This document shows, piece by piece, positions 55,365 through 63,291 of a stretch of 64,000 nucleotides of DNA (position 1 is its first letter; each line of letters opens with the position of its first letter). Below the pieces are notes generated by a model. The model had not been told where the DNA came from and made no database searches. It saw nothing but the letters and a program-made list of their open reading frames with translations. The DNA comes from Gp6-AA40 sp963742105 (GTDB lineage Bacteria > Acidobacteriota > Vicinamibacteria > Vicinamibacterales > UBA2999). The translations under genes and the position numbers were made by a program. The stretch is from contig CAVUKN010000002.1 in assembly GCA_963742105.1 (NCBI GenBank), positions 496,001 through 560,000 on the forward strand. The letters are read 5' to 3'.

Positions 55365-55431
55365 AGACGCATCGTCTTGAGGGATTGGCGCCCGCAAGGG
55401 CGTCAAGATTCGAGTTCTTTCTTCCGCACCA
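55365..55431 (+). pseudogene. Degenerate duplicate of the tRNA-Leu 3' part (candidate attachment-site remnant)
   Basis: 67 bp aligning without gaps to positions 52083-52149 of tRNA-Leu, with 59 identities. The variable arm (ggcgcccgcaagggcgt) and the 3' end (tttcttccgcacca) are intact, but anticodon-stem and T-stem changes would break folding, and the 5' acceptor and D-arm start are missing. Similarity to the tRNA flank (AATCAACA) also continues just past the CCA. Confidence 0.85.
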
Positions 55432-55437
55432 ATCAAA

Positions 55438-55650
55438 TCAACAGTTACAGCCCGCTCCGGCTCCCTGATGGGAGTTCCGGCCGGACATGTTGCGCACACT
55501 GGCGAGCAGGTTGCCGGTGTTGACCGTCTTCCGCTCGTAGTGCAGCATGCGGTTGCCTTTCGGCTGACCGTTGCCACCGCCGACCAGGATGCGCGGCACG
55601 TCGTAGTGCTGGTTGACGTCATCGCGTATGGAACGCTGCCGCTGCTGCTG
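55438..55650 (-). pseudogene. Remnant of a DUF1552 protein (C-terminal end)
   Basis: The minus strand reads IRDDVNQHYDVPRILVGGGNGQPKGNRMLHYERKTVNTGNLLASVRNM, then GRNSHQGAGAGCNC and a stop. The VP.ILVGGGNG..KG.R.L.Y pattern is the usual C-terminus of DUF1552 proteins, secreted proteins of Acidobacteriota and Planctomycetota linked with DUF1588/1592 partners. Upstream (to the right) the frame breaks within ~70 codons and no N-terminus is seen. It starts immediately beside the tRNA remnant. The 200 bp between it and the next gene show nothing recognisable. Confidence 0.6.
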
Positions 55651-55865
55651 GAATTGCGGTGAAGCTGACCACCGCGGGTCCGGCCTTGGGACTGGGCGGC
55701 GCTCGCGCCGAATGTTGCAGTTCGTAGCATTCCGACGCCGGCGGCTTTCGCGCGACTACAATCCCGTCGCGTCTCCTGTCACGGTTTGATCGACGGCACC
55801 GTGGTTCTCGCACGCCCGGCTCGAAATGCGGTCGGCTATGAGATCTGCTGAGAGGAGCATTCTCT

Positions 55866-56324
55866 ATGACACTTACCGGAAGACTTGTCAGGATGCTGAG
55901 CGGGTTCCTGCTCGCGGCGTGGATCGGGACAGCGGCCGCGGCGGCGCATCACTCGTTCGCCGCGCAGTACGACGCCAACAAGCCGCTGACTCTCAAAGGC
56001 GTTGTCACCAAGATGGAGTGGATGAACCCGCACTCTCGCTTCTACGTGGACGTGAAGGACGACGCCGGGAACGTCGTCAACTGGAACGTCGAATTGGCCA
56101 GCCCCAACGTCCTGCTGCGTCAGGGCTGGACACGCGATTCGCTCAAGACCGGCGATCTGGTCACCGTCGAGGGCGCGCACGCCAAGGACGGCTCGAATAT
56201 GGCGAACGCCCAGCGGGTCACGCTCGCCGACGGCAGGCGCGTGTTTGCAGGATCCTCCGGCGGCGACGCCGTCGGCAGCGCCATCCGCAAGGAAGGCGCC
56301 CAGGAAGGTACGAAGGAAAAGTAA
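55866..56324 (+). CDS. DUF6152 family secreted protein
   Basis: 152 residues. The signal peptide (MLSGFLLAAWIGTAAAAAHH) runs into the family start HHSFAAQYDANKPLTLKGVVTKMEWMNPHSRFYVDVKDDAGNVVNWNVELASPNVLLRQGWTRDSLKTGDLVTVEGAHAKDGSNMANAQRVTLADGRRVFAGS. The fold is probably a small beta-barrel. The function is unknown, but such genes typically sit next to the type of secreted protein encoded just downstream. AGAGGAG lies 8 nt upstream of the ATG. One base separates its stop from the next ATG. Confidence 0.88.
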   Translation: MTLTGRLVRMLSGFLLAAWIGTAAAAAHHSFAAQYDANKPLTLKGVVTKMEWMNPHSRFYVDVKDDAGNVVNWNVELASPNVLLRQGWTRDSLKTGDLVTVEGAHAKDGSNMANAQRVTLADGRRVFAGSSGGDAVGSAIRKEGAQEGTKEK

Positions 56325-56325
56325 G

Positions 56326-57048
56326 ATGCGCTCCTTCCTGCTGGTCGCTCTTCTTACGCTTCTCCCGGCCGGCGGGTTCGGCCAAGGGCTGAATAACGCA
56401 ACCCTTCCCTTGCCTCCGGCCATGCCGTCACCCGGCAACGGGATTCCGGATTTGAACGGGATCTGGGTGATGCCGTACACCACGGATTTAACCAAGCCAC
56501 TCGGTGGCCCTGTTTCCTTCACACCGCACGGCGCGGAGGTTTTCAAGAACCACTCCGATGGCGACGATCCGCACGGCTTTTGCCAGCCCACGGGGCCGAC
56601 GCGAGCCTTCCATCAGCCCTACCCGTTTCAACTGGTTCAGACGCCGGGCATGCTGATCGTCCTGTTCGAGATCGATCACAATTTCCGCCGCATCTTCACG
56701 GACGGCCGCGGCCATCCGGACAATCTCGATCACACGTGGTACGGCGACTCGATCGGAAAATACGAGGGCAACACGCTTATCGTGGACACCATCGGGCTGA
56801 ACGAGAAAACCTGGCTCGACACGGCGGGGCACCAGCATAGCGACCAGCTCCGGATCACGGAGACGTTCACCAGGATCGATCGGGACAACATCACCTGGAC
56901 GGTCACCTACGACGACCCGGTGTTCTACACCACGCCGATCACCTTCTCGCTGCCGATGCGTCGGCAGAAATACGACATCCTCGAGATGATCTGCATGGAG
57001 AACAACCTGGACATCCCGCACTTCATCACGTCACAGCCGAAGCAGTAG
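56326..57048 (+). CDS. Conserved secreted protein paired with DUF6152
   Basis: 240 residues with a signal peptide (FLLVALLTLLPAGGFGQG). PDLNGIWVMPYTTDL, HGAEVFKNHSDGDDPHGFCQPTGPTRAFHQPYPFQLVQTPGMLIVLFEIDHNFRRIFTDGRGHP and TWYGDSIGKYEGNTLIVDTIGLNEKTWLDTAGHQHSDQLRITETFTRID are blocks I recognise from numerous acidobacterial hypothetical proteins, often several per genome and next to DUF6152. No enzymatic role is established. The start (MRSFLLV) lies 1 nt after the upstream stop, indicating translational coupling. Confidence 0.8.
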   Translation: MRSFLLVALLTLLPAGGFGQGLNNATLPLPPAMPSPGNGIPDLNGIWVMPYTTDLTKPLGGPVSFTPHGAEVFKNHSDGDDPHGFCQPTGPTRAFHQPYPFQLVQTPGMLIVLFEIDHNFRRIFTDGRGHPDNLDHTWYGDSIGKYEGNTLIVDTIGLNEKTWLDTAGHQHSDQLRITETFTRIDRDNITWTVTYDDPVFYTTPITFSLPMRRQKYDILEMICMENNLDIPHFITSQPKQ

Positions 57049-57174
57049 ATTCAACCCGAGTTCGCCCTCATCGACGCTGCCGTCTTGGCCTCGTCAGAGA
57101 GGGCGCACGGAGGGCGCAACGATGTGACTGAACGACCGCGTCGCGTCGTGCGATGCCATAGCGACCAGGGGCGT

Positions 57175-59451
57175 ATGAAGAGTGTTCGACGGTTCGGAGT
57201 GGTCTGGCTGCTATTGTTCATGGTCGTGGCCGCACAGGCGCAGTCGGTGGTTCCACTATCTCCGGGCGGCGCCGCCGCGGCTACCCCGGGGCCGCTGAGC
57301 CGGCAGCCGTCCGGTGCGATCACCATTCGTGCGACCCGCATCAGCCAGCCGATCCGGATAGACGGCCGCCTCGACGACGCCGCGTATCGCGACATCGAGC
57401 CGATGACGTCGTTCATTCAGCAGGAGCCACACAACGGCGAGCCAGGCAGCGAGCGCACTGAGGCGTGGGTCCTGTTCGACGACGAGAACATCTACCTGGC
57501 GTGCCGGTGCTGGGACTCTCACGCTGACGCGATCCGGTCCAAGGAAATGCGCCGCGACAGCGCCAACCAGCGTTACAACGACAACTTCGGCGTCCTTCTC
57601 GACACCTTCCACGACAAGCGCAATGGGTACATCTTCAGCGTCACGCCGAGCGGCGGCTTTACCGACGCGCTGGTGACGGACGAGCGCAGCCTCAACTCCG
57701 ACTGGAACGCCGTCTGGACCAGTCACGCTGCGCGCTTCGAAGGCGGGTGGATCGCCGAGATGGCTATCCCGTTCAAGACCCTGCGCTACGACGCGGCCGA
57801 CGTACAGACGTGGGGCATCAACCTGCGGCGCATGATCAGGACGAAGAACGAATACGTCTTCATCGTCCCGATGAGCAAGGCCTGGGCATCGGCGACGGCG
57901 ATGCTGCATGTTGCAGCCGCGGCCACCCTGGTTGATCTCGAGGTGCCGCCCCCGGCCGTAAACCTGGAGGTCAAGCCATACGCCCTGTCGAGCACGAGGA
58001 CCGACCTGGTCGGCCGTCCCACCCTCACGAACGACTTCTACAACAACGCCGGCGTCGACGCGAAGTGGGGCATCACCAAGGGAATGACCGCCGATTTCAC
58101 CTATCGCACCGACTTCGCCCAGGTCGAAGACGACGAAGCACAAGTTAACCTGACACGGTTCGCACTGTCGTTCCCTGAGAAGCGGGAGTTCTTCCTGGAA
58201 GGTGCAGGCATCTTCACCTCGTTCGGCAGCGTCGGCCCGGCCGCCGTCAGCGGCAGCGGCAGCGACGCACCGTCACTCTTTTACAGCCGCCGAATCGGTC
58301 TGGCAGGGGCCAGAGCGATCCCCATCATCGGTGGCGGCCGGCTCACCGGCAAGGTCGACAAGTGGACAATCGGCGCGCTGGACATCCAGGCGGATGACGA
58401 GCCGAGCATCGGAGTGCCGCAGACGAATTTCGGAGTGCTGCGCGTGCGCCGTGACGTCGGCCGGCGCAGCACGGTGGGTGCGATTGTGACCAACCGATCG
58501 GTGTCGGTCTCTGGTGCTGGCAGCAACCAGATGGTTGGCGCCGACAGCAGCTTCTCGCTGTTCCAGAATGTCTATATCAGCGGTTATGCCGCCAAGACGC
58601 AGACGACCGGCCTGACGGAGGACGATCGCAGCTATCGCGGCAACTTCAGCTACGCCGGCGATCGCTATGGCGTCCTCGTCGATCACCTGGCGGTCGAGGG
58701 CAACTTCAATCCGGAGATCGGGTTCTTGCGCCGGGAGGCGTTCCGCAGCAGCTTCGGGGGCGCCAGATTCAGCCCGCGGCCGAAGAACGCCAGGCGTATC
58801 CGGCAGTACCATTTCGAAAGCAGCATCGAGTACGTCACCAACACCCACAACGTGCTCGAGTCTCGGCAGGCACGGGCCAACTTCCGCGTCGATCTGCAGA
58901 ACGGCGACCAGTTCGGCGCCACCTATACTCGCGATCTCGAGGCGCTGGTCGCACCCTTTCAGATTGCGCCCGGTATCCGCATCCCAGTTGGCAGCTATAC
59001 CTTCGACAACGCGCGCCTGTTCTACAGCCCGGCACCGCAGCGACCTGTGTCAGGCACCTTCTCGGTCGACGCCGGCACCTTCTACGACGGTACCAAGACC
59101 GCCGCGTCGTTCCGCGGGCGGTTGGAACTGGCCGCGCGCTTTGCCGTGGAGCCGAACGTGTCGATCAATTGGGTCGACTTGCCGCAGGGACGATTCACGA
59201 GCACGCTGATCGGCAACCGCGCCACCTATACATTCACGCCGCGGATGTTCGTCGCCGCCCTGGTGCAGTACACGTCGAGCACGACGTCGCTGCTCACGAA
59301 CGTCCGGCTGCGATGGGAATACAGCGCAGGCAGCGAGCTGTTCGTGGTCTACTCCGAGGGACGCGATACCTTTCCGCTGTCGCCGATCCAGGGGAACCCA
59401 ATCGAGACGCGGGGCGTAGCGGTGAAGCTCACTAAGCTGCTGCGGTTCTAA
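57175..59451 (+). CDS. DUF5916 outer-membrane-like protein with N-terminal carbohydrate-binding domain
   Basis: 758 residues. The signal peptide is FGVVWLLLFMVVAAQAQ. A CBM9-like beta-sandwich follows (about 45-240: IRATRISQPIRIDGRLDDAAYRDIEPMTSFIQQEP, NIYLACRCWDSHADAIRSKEMRRDSANQRYNDNFGVLLDTFHDKRNGYIFSVTPSGG). Then comes a long C-terminal part with alternating-strand character, NLTRFALSFPEKREFFLEGAGIF and LFYSRRIGL, ending VKLTKLLRF with a terminal aromatic residue as in beta-barrel outer-membrane proteins. The role is unknown; family members co-occur with glycan-use genes. The in-frame sequence before the ATG lacks features. Intact. Confidence 0.85.
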   Translation: MKSVRRFGVVWLLLFMVVAAQAQSVVPLSPGGAAAATPGPLSRQPSGAITIRATRISQPIRIDGRLDDAAYRDIEPMTSFIQQEPHNGEPGSERTEAWVLFDDENIYLACRCWDSHADAIRSKEMRRDSANQRYNDNFGVLLDTFHDKRNGYIFSVTPSGGFTDALVTDERSLNSDWNAVWTSHAARFEGGWIAEMAIPFKTLRYDAADVQTWGINLRRMIRTKNEYVFIVPMSKAWASATAMLHVAAAATLVDLEVPPPAVNLEVKPYALSSTRTDLVGRPTLTNDFYNNAGVDAKWGITKGMTADFTYRTDFAQVEDDEAQVNLTRFALSFPEKREFFLEGAGIFTSFGSVGPAAVSGSGSDAPSLFYSRRIGLAGARAIPIIGGGRLTGKVDKWTIGALDIQADDEPSIGVPQTNFGVLRVRRDVGRRSTVGAIVTNRSVSVSGAGSNQMVGADSSFSLFQNVYISGYAAKTQTTGLTEDDRSYRGNFSYAGDRYGVLVDHLAVEGNFNPEIGFLRREAFRSSFGGARFSPRPKNARRIRQYHFESSIEYVTNTHNVLESRQARANFRVDLQNGDQFGATYTRDLEALVAPFQIAPGIRIPVGSYTFDNARLFYSPAPQRPVSGTFSVDAGTFYDGTKTAASFRGRLELAARFAVEPNVSINWVDLPQGRFTSTLIGNRATYTFTPRMFVAALVQYTSSTTSLLTNVRLRWEYSAGSELFVVYSEGRDTFPLSPIQGNPIETRGVAVKLTKLLRF

Positions 59452-59505
59452 CGGTAAATCGACGTTGGGTGAAGCCCTGCCGGGCCACTTCCGCACCAAC
59501 TCTCG

Positions 59506-59703
59506 TTGACGCTCAATCTGGTGCGTCAGAATCTCCTCCATCACGCGGCCGTCGCGCTTCCGGCGTTCGGGATCGATCGGCTGGACGTGATCGGCGGCTC
59601 CGCCGATGGCAAGCGCCTCCTTGCCACCCGGCCCATCGACGCGCAGAACACCCGTGCGCCGGCGAACGTCCTGCTCGACTGGCGGCCACCCGTCGCGCGC
59701 TGA
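59506..59703 (+). pseudogene. C-terminal remnant of a kinase/PD40 protein
   Basis: A short open frame ending GGSADGKRLLATRPIDAQNTRAPANVLLDWRPPVAR. This is the type of ending seen in bacterial Ser/Thr kinases with PD40 repeats, and it parallels the end of the intact kinase just downstream (VTADGQRFLVQEPTQLQSSPLDVVVNWLPAKP). No kinase domain precedes it: DUF5916 ends 55 bp upstream. It probably marks a deleted neighbour or paralogue. The other bases of this 330-bp gap hold only the promoter-like box at 59773. Confidence 0.5.
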
Positions 59704-59787
59704 TTCCTGGCGGAGCCGCATCTCTGCTTGCGAACATCCACGGCCGCGAACGAACGACAATGAGCGGGCTGCTAGAATGCGGCGCGC

Positions 59788-62385
59788 ATGCCCCTGACGC
59801 GCGGGACGCGCCTCGGCCCGTACGAAATCGACGACATGATCGCCGCCGGAGGCATGGGCGAGGTTTACCGGGCCTCCGACAGCCGTCTGAATCGAACGGT
59901 CGCGATCAAGGTGTCCCACGAGGCGTTCACCGACCGGTTTGCCCGCGAGGCGGCCGTCGTAGCCAGCCTCAACCACCCCAACATCTGCACGCTGTACGAC
60001 GTCGGACCCGATTACCTGGTGATGGAGTTCGTGGAAGGCGCTCCGCTCCGCGGCCCCCTTCCCGAGCCGGAAATACTGCGCCTGGCCGATGAGATCCTGG
60101 CCGCCCTCGATCACGCGCATCGCCACGGCACGGTGCATCGCGACCTGAAGCCCGCCAATATCTTGATGACGAAGCGAGGCATCAAGTTGATGGACTTCGG
60201 CCTGGCCAAGGTCAAGGCGGTCACCTCCGTCGATAGCGTGACGGTGGCCAACACCCTGACCGCCACGGGAACGTTGCTCGGCACCTTCCAGTACATGGCG
60301 CCCGAACAACTCGAAGGCCGCGAGGCTGACGAGCGCTCCGACATCTACGCGTTCGGTTGTGTGCTCTACGAACTCGCCACCGGCCGGCCGCCCTTCGACG
60401 GTGCGTCGCCGGCCGCGTTGATCGCGGCGGTCCTCAACTCCACGCCAACGCCGCTTGAATCGCCCGTCCTCAACCGCGTGGTGGAAACGTGCCTGGCCAG
60501 GGATCCGGAGGATCGGTGGCAGTCCGCACACGAACTTCGACACGCGTTGCGGTGGCTGGCGGCCGAGCGCACGGTGCAGCCGTCGCGACGACAAGCCGCC
60601 CGATCGCGCCTGGCCTGGGGGCTAACCGCGGCGGCGGCCGTAATCGCCCTCACGTTCGGGATCCTGTGGCTGCGTCAACCCACCATGCGTCCGTCCCGTC
60701 TGGCATTCACGATCGACGCTCCGCCAGGTGCCACCTTCAACTATCTCGTGACCGCAACGTCGGTCTCGCACGATGGACGCACCATCGTGTTTCGGGCGAG
60801 CGGAGACGATCTGGTGCCAGCACTCTGGCTGAGGGCCATCGACTCCGTTACCGCTCGACGGCTTCCCGGCACCGAAGGTGCCGACTTCCCGTTCTGGTCG
60901 CCGGACGACCGCTCCATTGCCTATTTCGTCGGCGATCAGTTGAAGACTCTCGACCTCGCCAGCGGAATGCCGGTCGTCATCGCCTCGTCCGTTGGCGCCA
61001 GCGACACCTGGGGCACAGGTGGGACGTGGAACCGGGACGGGGTGATGCTGTTTGGCGAAGCGCGGGGGCTGATCCGCCTGGCTGCATCCGGAGGACGGCC
61101 AGAGGTACTGATCGCGGCGGACACGTCGCGACGCGATCGTGGCTTCGCGCACCCGCAGTTCCTGCCGGATGGAAGACACTTCCTTTTCCTGCTGATGAGT
61201 GACGATGCCGACGCGGCCGGGGTCTATATAGCGTCGCTCGAGGATCCCTCCTCCCTGGTGCAGATTATCCGCACGCAGACCAAGGCCATCTACGCCGCGG
61301 CCGGCCAGGACCGCCCCGGGCATCTCCTGTTCGTACGCGATGAGGCACTGGTCGGTCAGGAGTTCGACGCCACGACGATGCGCCTCGCGGGCGAGCCGGT
61401 CGTGGTCACCAACGACATCGCGACGCACTCCGGCCTCCACGCCGGCGCGTTCTGGTCGTCCGACTCGGGCACGCTCGTCTATCGGACCGGCACGGTGCTG
61501 GAGCGCACCAGTTTGTCGTGGATCGGCCGGACAGGCACACGCCTCGGCGCGGCGGCTCCAGACGACGCCTACTCGACGTTCCGCCTGGCACCGGACGGCA
61601 AGCGCCTGGCCTTCGGCCGACTCGAGGCGCATGGCCCGGATGACATCTGGCTGATGGAACTCGATAGCCACCGCACCACGCGCTTCACCTTCGATCCGCA
61701 GATCGACACGTGCCCCACCTGGTCACGCGACGGCCGTCAGCTCGCGTTCAGTTCGGATCAGGCCGGCGTCCGCCAGATCTACCGCAAGGCCACCGACGGT
61801 GGAGCGGCCCAGGCAGTCTCGAGCACTCCGGGATCGAAATGCGTGATGGACTGGAGCGTCGACGGCAAGCAACTGCTCTACGGAGAAGTTTCAGGATCCA
61901 AGGACCTCTGGCTGCTCGACGTGGACAACGGCGGCCAGGCCGTGCCGCTCGTCCGCACTGCATTCGAGGAAACAGATGGCCAGTTCTCGCCCGATGGCCC
62001 GTGGATCGCCTATACGTCCGACGAGTCGGGCCGCAACGAGGTGTACATCACCACCAGCCGAGGCAGCACGGAACCTCGCCCGCGGTGGCTCGTGTCGACC
62101 CAGGGCGGCCGGCTGCCGCGGTGGCGCGGCGACGGCAAGGAGTTGTATTACCTCGCCGCCGACAACCGCACCGTCATGGCCGTGGACATCCGCCCCTCGG
62201 CGGACGGCATCCAGGCCGGTACGCCGCAGCGGCTGTTTTCATCGTCGACTGCGCTTGCCGGTGGTTACACGCGGATCTCCTATGAGGTGACGGCGGATGG
62301 TCAACGCTTCCTGGTGCAGGAGCCGACGCAACTGCAATCGAGTCCTTTGGACGTTGTCGTGAACTGGCTTCCGGCGAAGCCGTAG
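59788..62385 (+). CDS. Transmembrane Ser/Thr protein kinase with PD40/TolB-like beta-propeller
   Basis: 865 residues. PknB-type kinase domain 11-258: glycine loop AAGGMGEVYRAS, K41 (VAIKV), HRDLKPANIL (HRD 117-119), DFGLAK (136-138), APE (171-173), SDIYAFGCVLYELATGRPPFDG. All catalytic residues are present. One membrane helix lies at 276-295 (AWGLTAAAAVIALTFGILWL). The outer part holds repeated PD40/WD40-like blades such as FPFWSPDDRSIAYFVGDQLKTLDLASG, CPTWSRDGRQLAFSSDQAGVRQIYR and GQFSPDGPWIAYTSDESGRNEVYI. The architecture suggests an extracytoplasmic sensor controlling a cytoplasmic kinase. TAGAAT ends 9 nt before the ATG with no Shine-Dalgarno. Intact. Confidence 0.93.
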   Translation: MPLTRGTRLGPYEIDDMIAAGGMGEVYRASDSRLNRTVAIKVSHEAFTDRFAREAAVVASLNHPNICTLYDVGPDYLVMEFVEGAPLRGPLPEPEILRLADEILAALDHAHRHGTVHRDLKPANILMTKRGIKLMDFGLAKVKAVTSVDSVTVANTLTATGTLLGTFQYMAPEQLEGREADERSDIYAFGCVLYELATGRPPFDGASPAALIAAVLNSTPTPLESPVLNRVVETCLARDPEDRWQSAHELRHALRWLAAERTVQPSRRQAARSRLAWGLTAAAAVIALTFGILWLRQPTMRPSRLAFTIDAPPGATFNYLVTATSVSHDGRTIVFRASGDDLVPALWLRAIDSVTARRLPGTEGADFPFWSPDDRSIAYFVGDQLKTLDLASGMPVVIASSVGASDTWGTGGTWNRDGVMLFGEARGLIRLAASGGRPEVLIAADTSRRDRGFAHPQFLPDGRHFLFLLMSDDADAAGVYIASLEDPSSLVQIIRTQTKAIYAAAGQDRPGHLLFVRDEALVGQEFDATTMRLAGEPVVVTNDIATHSGLHAGAFWSSDSGTLVYRTGTVLERTSLSWIGRTGTRLGAAAPDDAYSTFRLAPDGKRLAFGRLEAHGPDDIWLMELDSHRTTRFTFDPQIDTCPTWSRDGRQLAFSSDQAGVRQIYRKATDGGAAQAVSSTPGSKCVMDWSVDGKQLLYGEVSGSKDLWLLDVDNGGQAVPLVRTAFEETDGQFSPDGPWIAYTSDESGRNEVYITTSRGSTEPRPRWLVSTQGGRLPRWRGDGKELYYLAADNRTVMAVDIRPSADGIQAGTPQRLFSSSTALAGGYTRISYEVTADGQRFLVQEPTQLQSSPLDVVVNWLPAKP

Positions 62386-62445
62386 CGACGTTCGGCCCTG
62401 GGGCGAGTGCCGCCCTTCCGAGATCCTCGTCCAGGTCGGGCGACG

Positions 62446-63090
62446 TTACCAGTTCAGGAACAAACCGAGCTCGGCGAGGAATAGAGGCCAGGCGGGCTCC
62501 TCCTCGAGCATCAGGTGATTGGCGCTCGGCAAGGAGACGTAGCGCGCGCCCGGGATCTGGGCCGCCAGCAGGCGACCCCGCTCCGGTGCCACTGCCTGAT
62601 CGCGATCGCAATGGATGACGAGCGTCGGCGTCTTCACCTGTGACAAAAGCGGTCGCACATCGAGGTCATCGTCACGTTCCATCAGTCGCGCGGCGTGTTC
62701 CGGCGACGTGGACACGCGCTGGAGCTCGTCGAACCACTGCTCGTGCTGCGGCGTCGCCTCCGGGATGAACCGGCAGGTGAATGTCTTACAGAATGCGGGG
62801 TTGTTGACTCCCCAGCCAAGCCGCAACAAACTCGCCAGCGCGCGATGCGCCTCAATATCCTCGGCTGTGCCGCCGTGTTTTATTCCCGTTGCGAATGCCC
62901 CATAGAGCACCAACTGCGTGACGCGCTCTGGATGCTTCACGGCGTAGGCGATCGCGATGGCACCTCCGCGAGAGATTCCAAGCAACGGGAATCGCTCGAT
63001 GCCGGCCGCGTCAACGACAGTTTCAAGATCGCGGACCCAGGTGTCAAAACGTCTATCGCGAAATGCACGGCCCAGAGCACCCGTGGTTAC
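62446..63090 (-). pseudogene. Alpha/beta hydrolase, N-terminally truncated
   Basis: The C-terminal two-thirds of an alpha/beta hydrolase of the type attached to LuxR- or cyclase-like regulators. FDTWVRDLETVVDAAGIERFPLLGISRGGAIAIAYAVKHPERVTQLVLYG contains a G-I-S-R-G elbow, with Ser as nucleophile. LLSQVKTPTLVIHCDRDQAVAPERGRLLAAQIPGARYVSLPSANHLMLEEEPAW contains the catalytic Asp and His. Upstream of FDTWVRD the frame is closed by a stop within ~20 codons and no start or oxyanion-hole segment is present. Either the gene is a fragment or further indels hide its N-terminus. The ATG at 62985 alone would give 179 residues. Confidence 0.65.
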
Positions 63091-63291
63091 AGCGCCTGGC
63101 GTTCTTCACTCTGATTTCCGCGCCGATCGAGTTCCCGTGGCACGTGAACGTCACGGCACCAGCGGAGATCGATTGTGCCTTTCAGGTGACAACCTCCGTC
63201 ACATTCCGTGAACCCTTGCTTTACAATGGCCGCAGTCGTGACCGCGCAAGTTTCACGGCTCTTCTCACGTCGGATTCCTGTTTAGATACTG

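Noticed and set aside
59050..60594. A 514-codon minus-strand open frame opposite DUF5916 and the kinase
   Set aside because: Spans two unrelated plus-strand genes and shows no recognisable motif; antisense shadow.
63213..63230. TACAAT near 63222 considered as a promoter of the TPR gene
   Set aside because: No convincing -35 at proper spacing and a competing TTTAGAT closer to the ATG; left unannotated.
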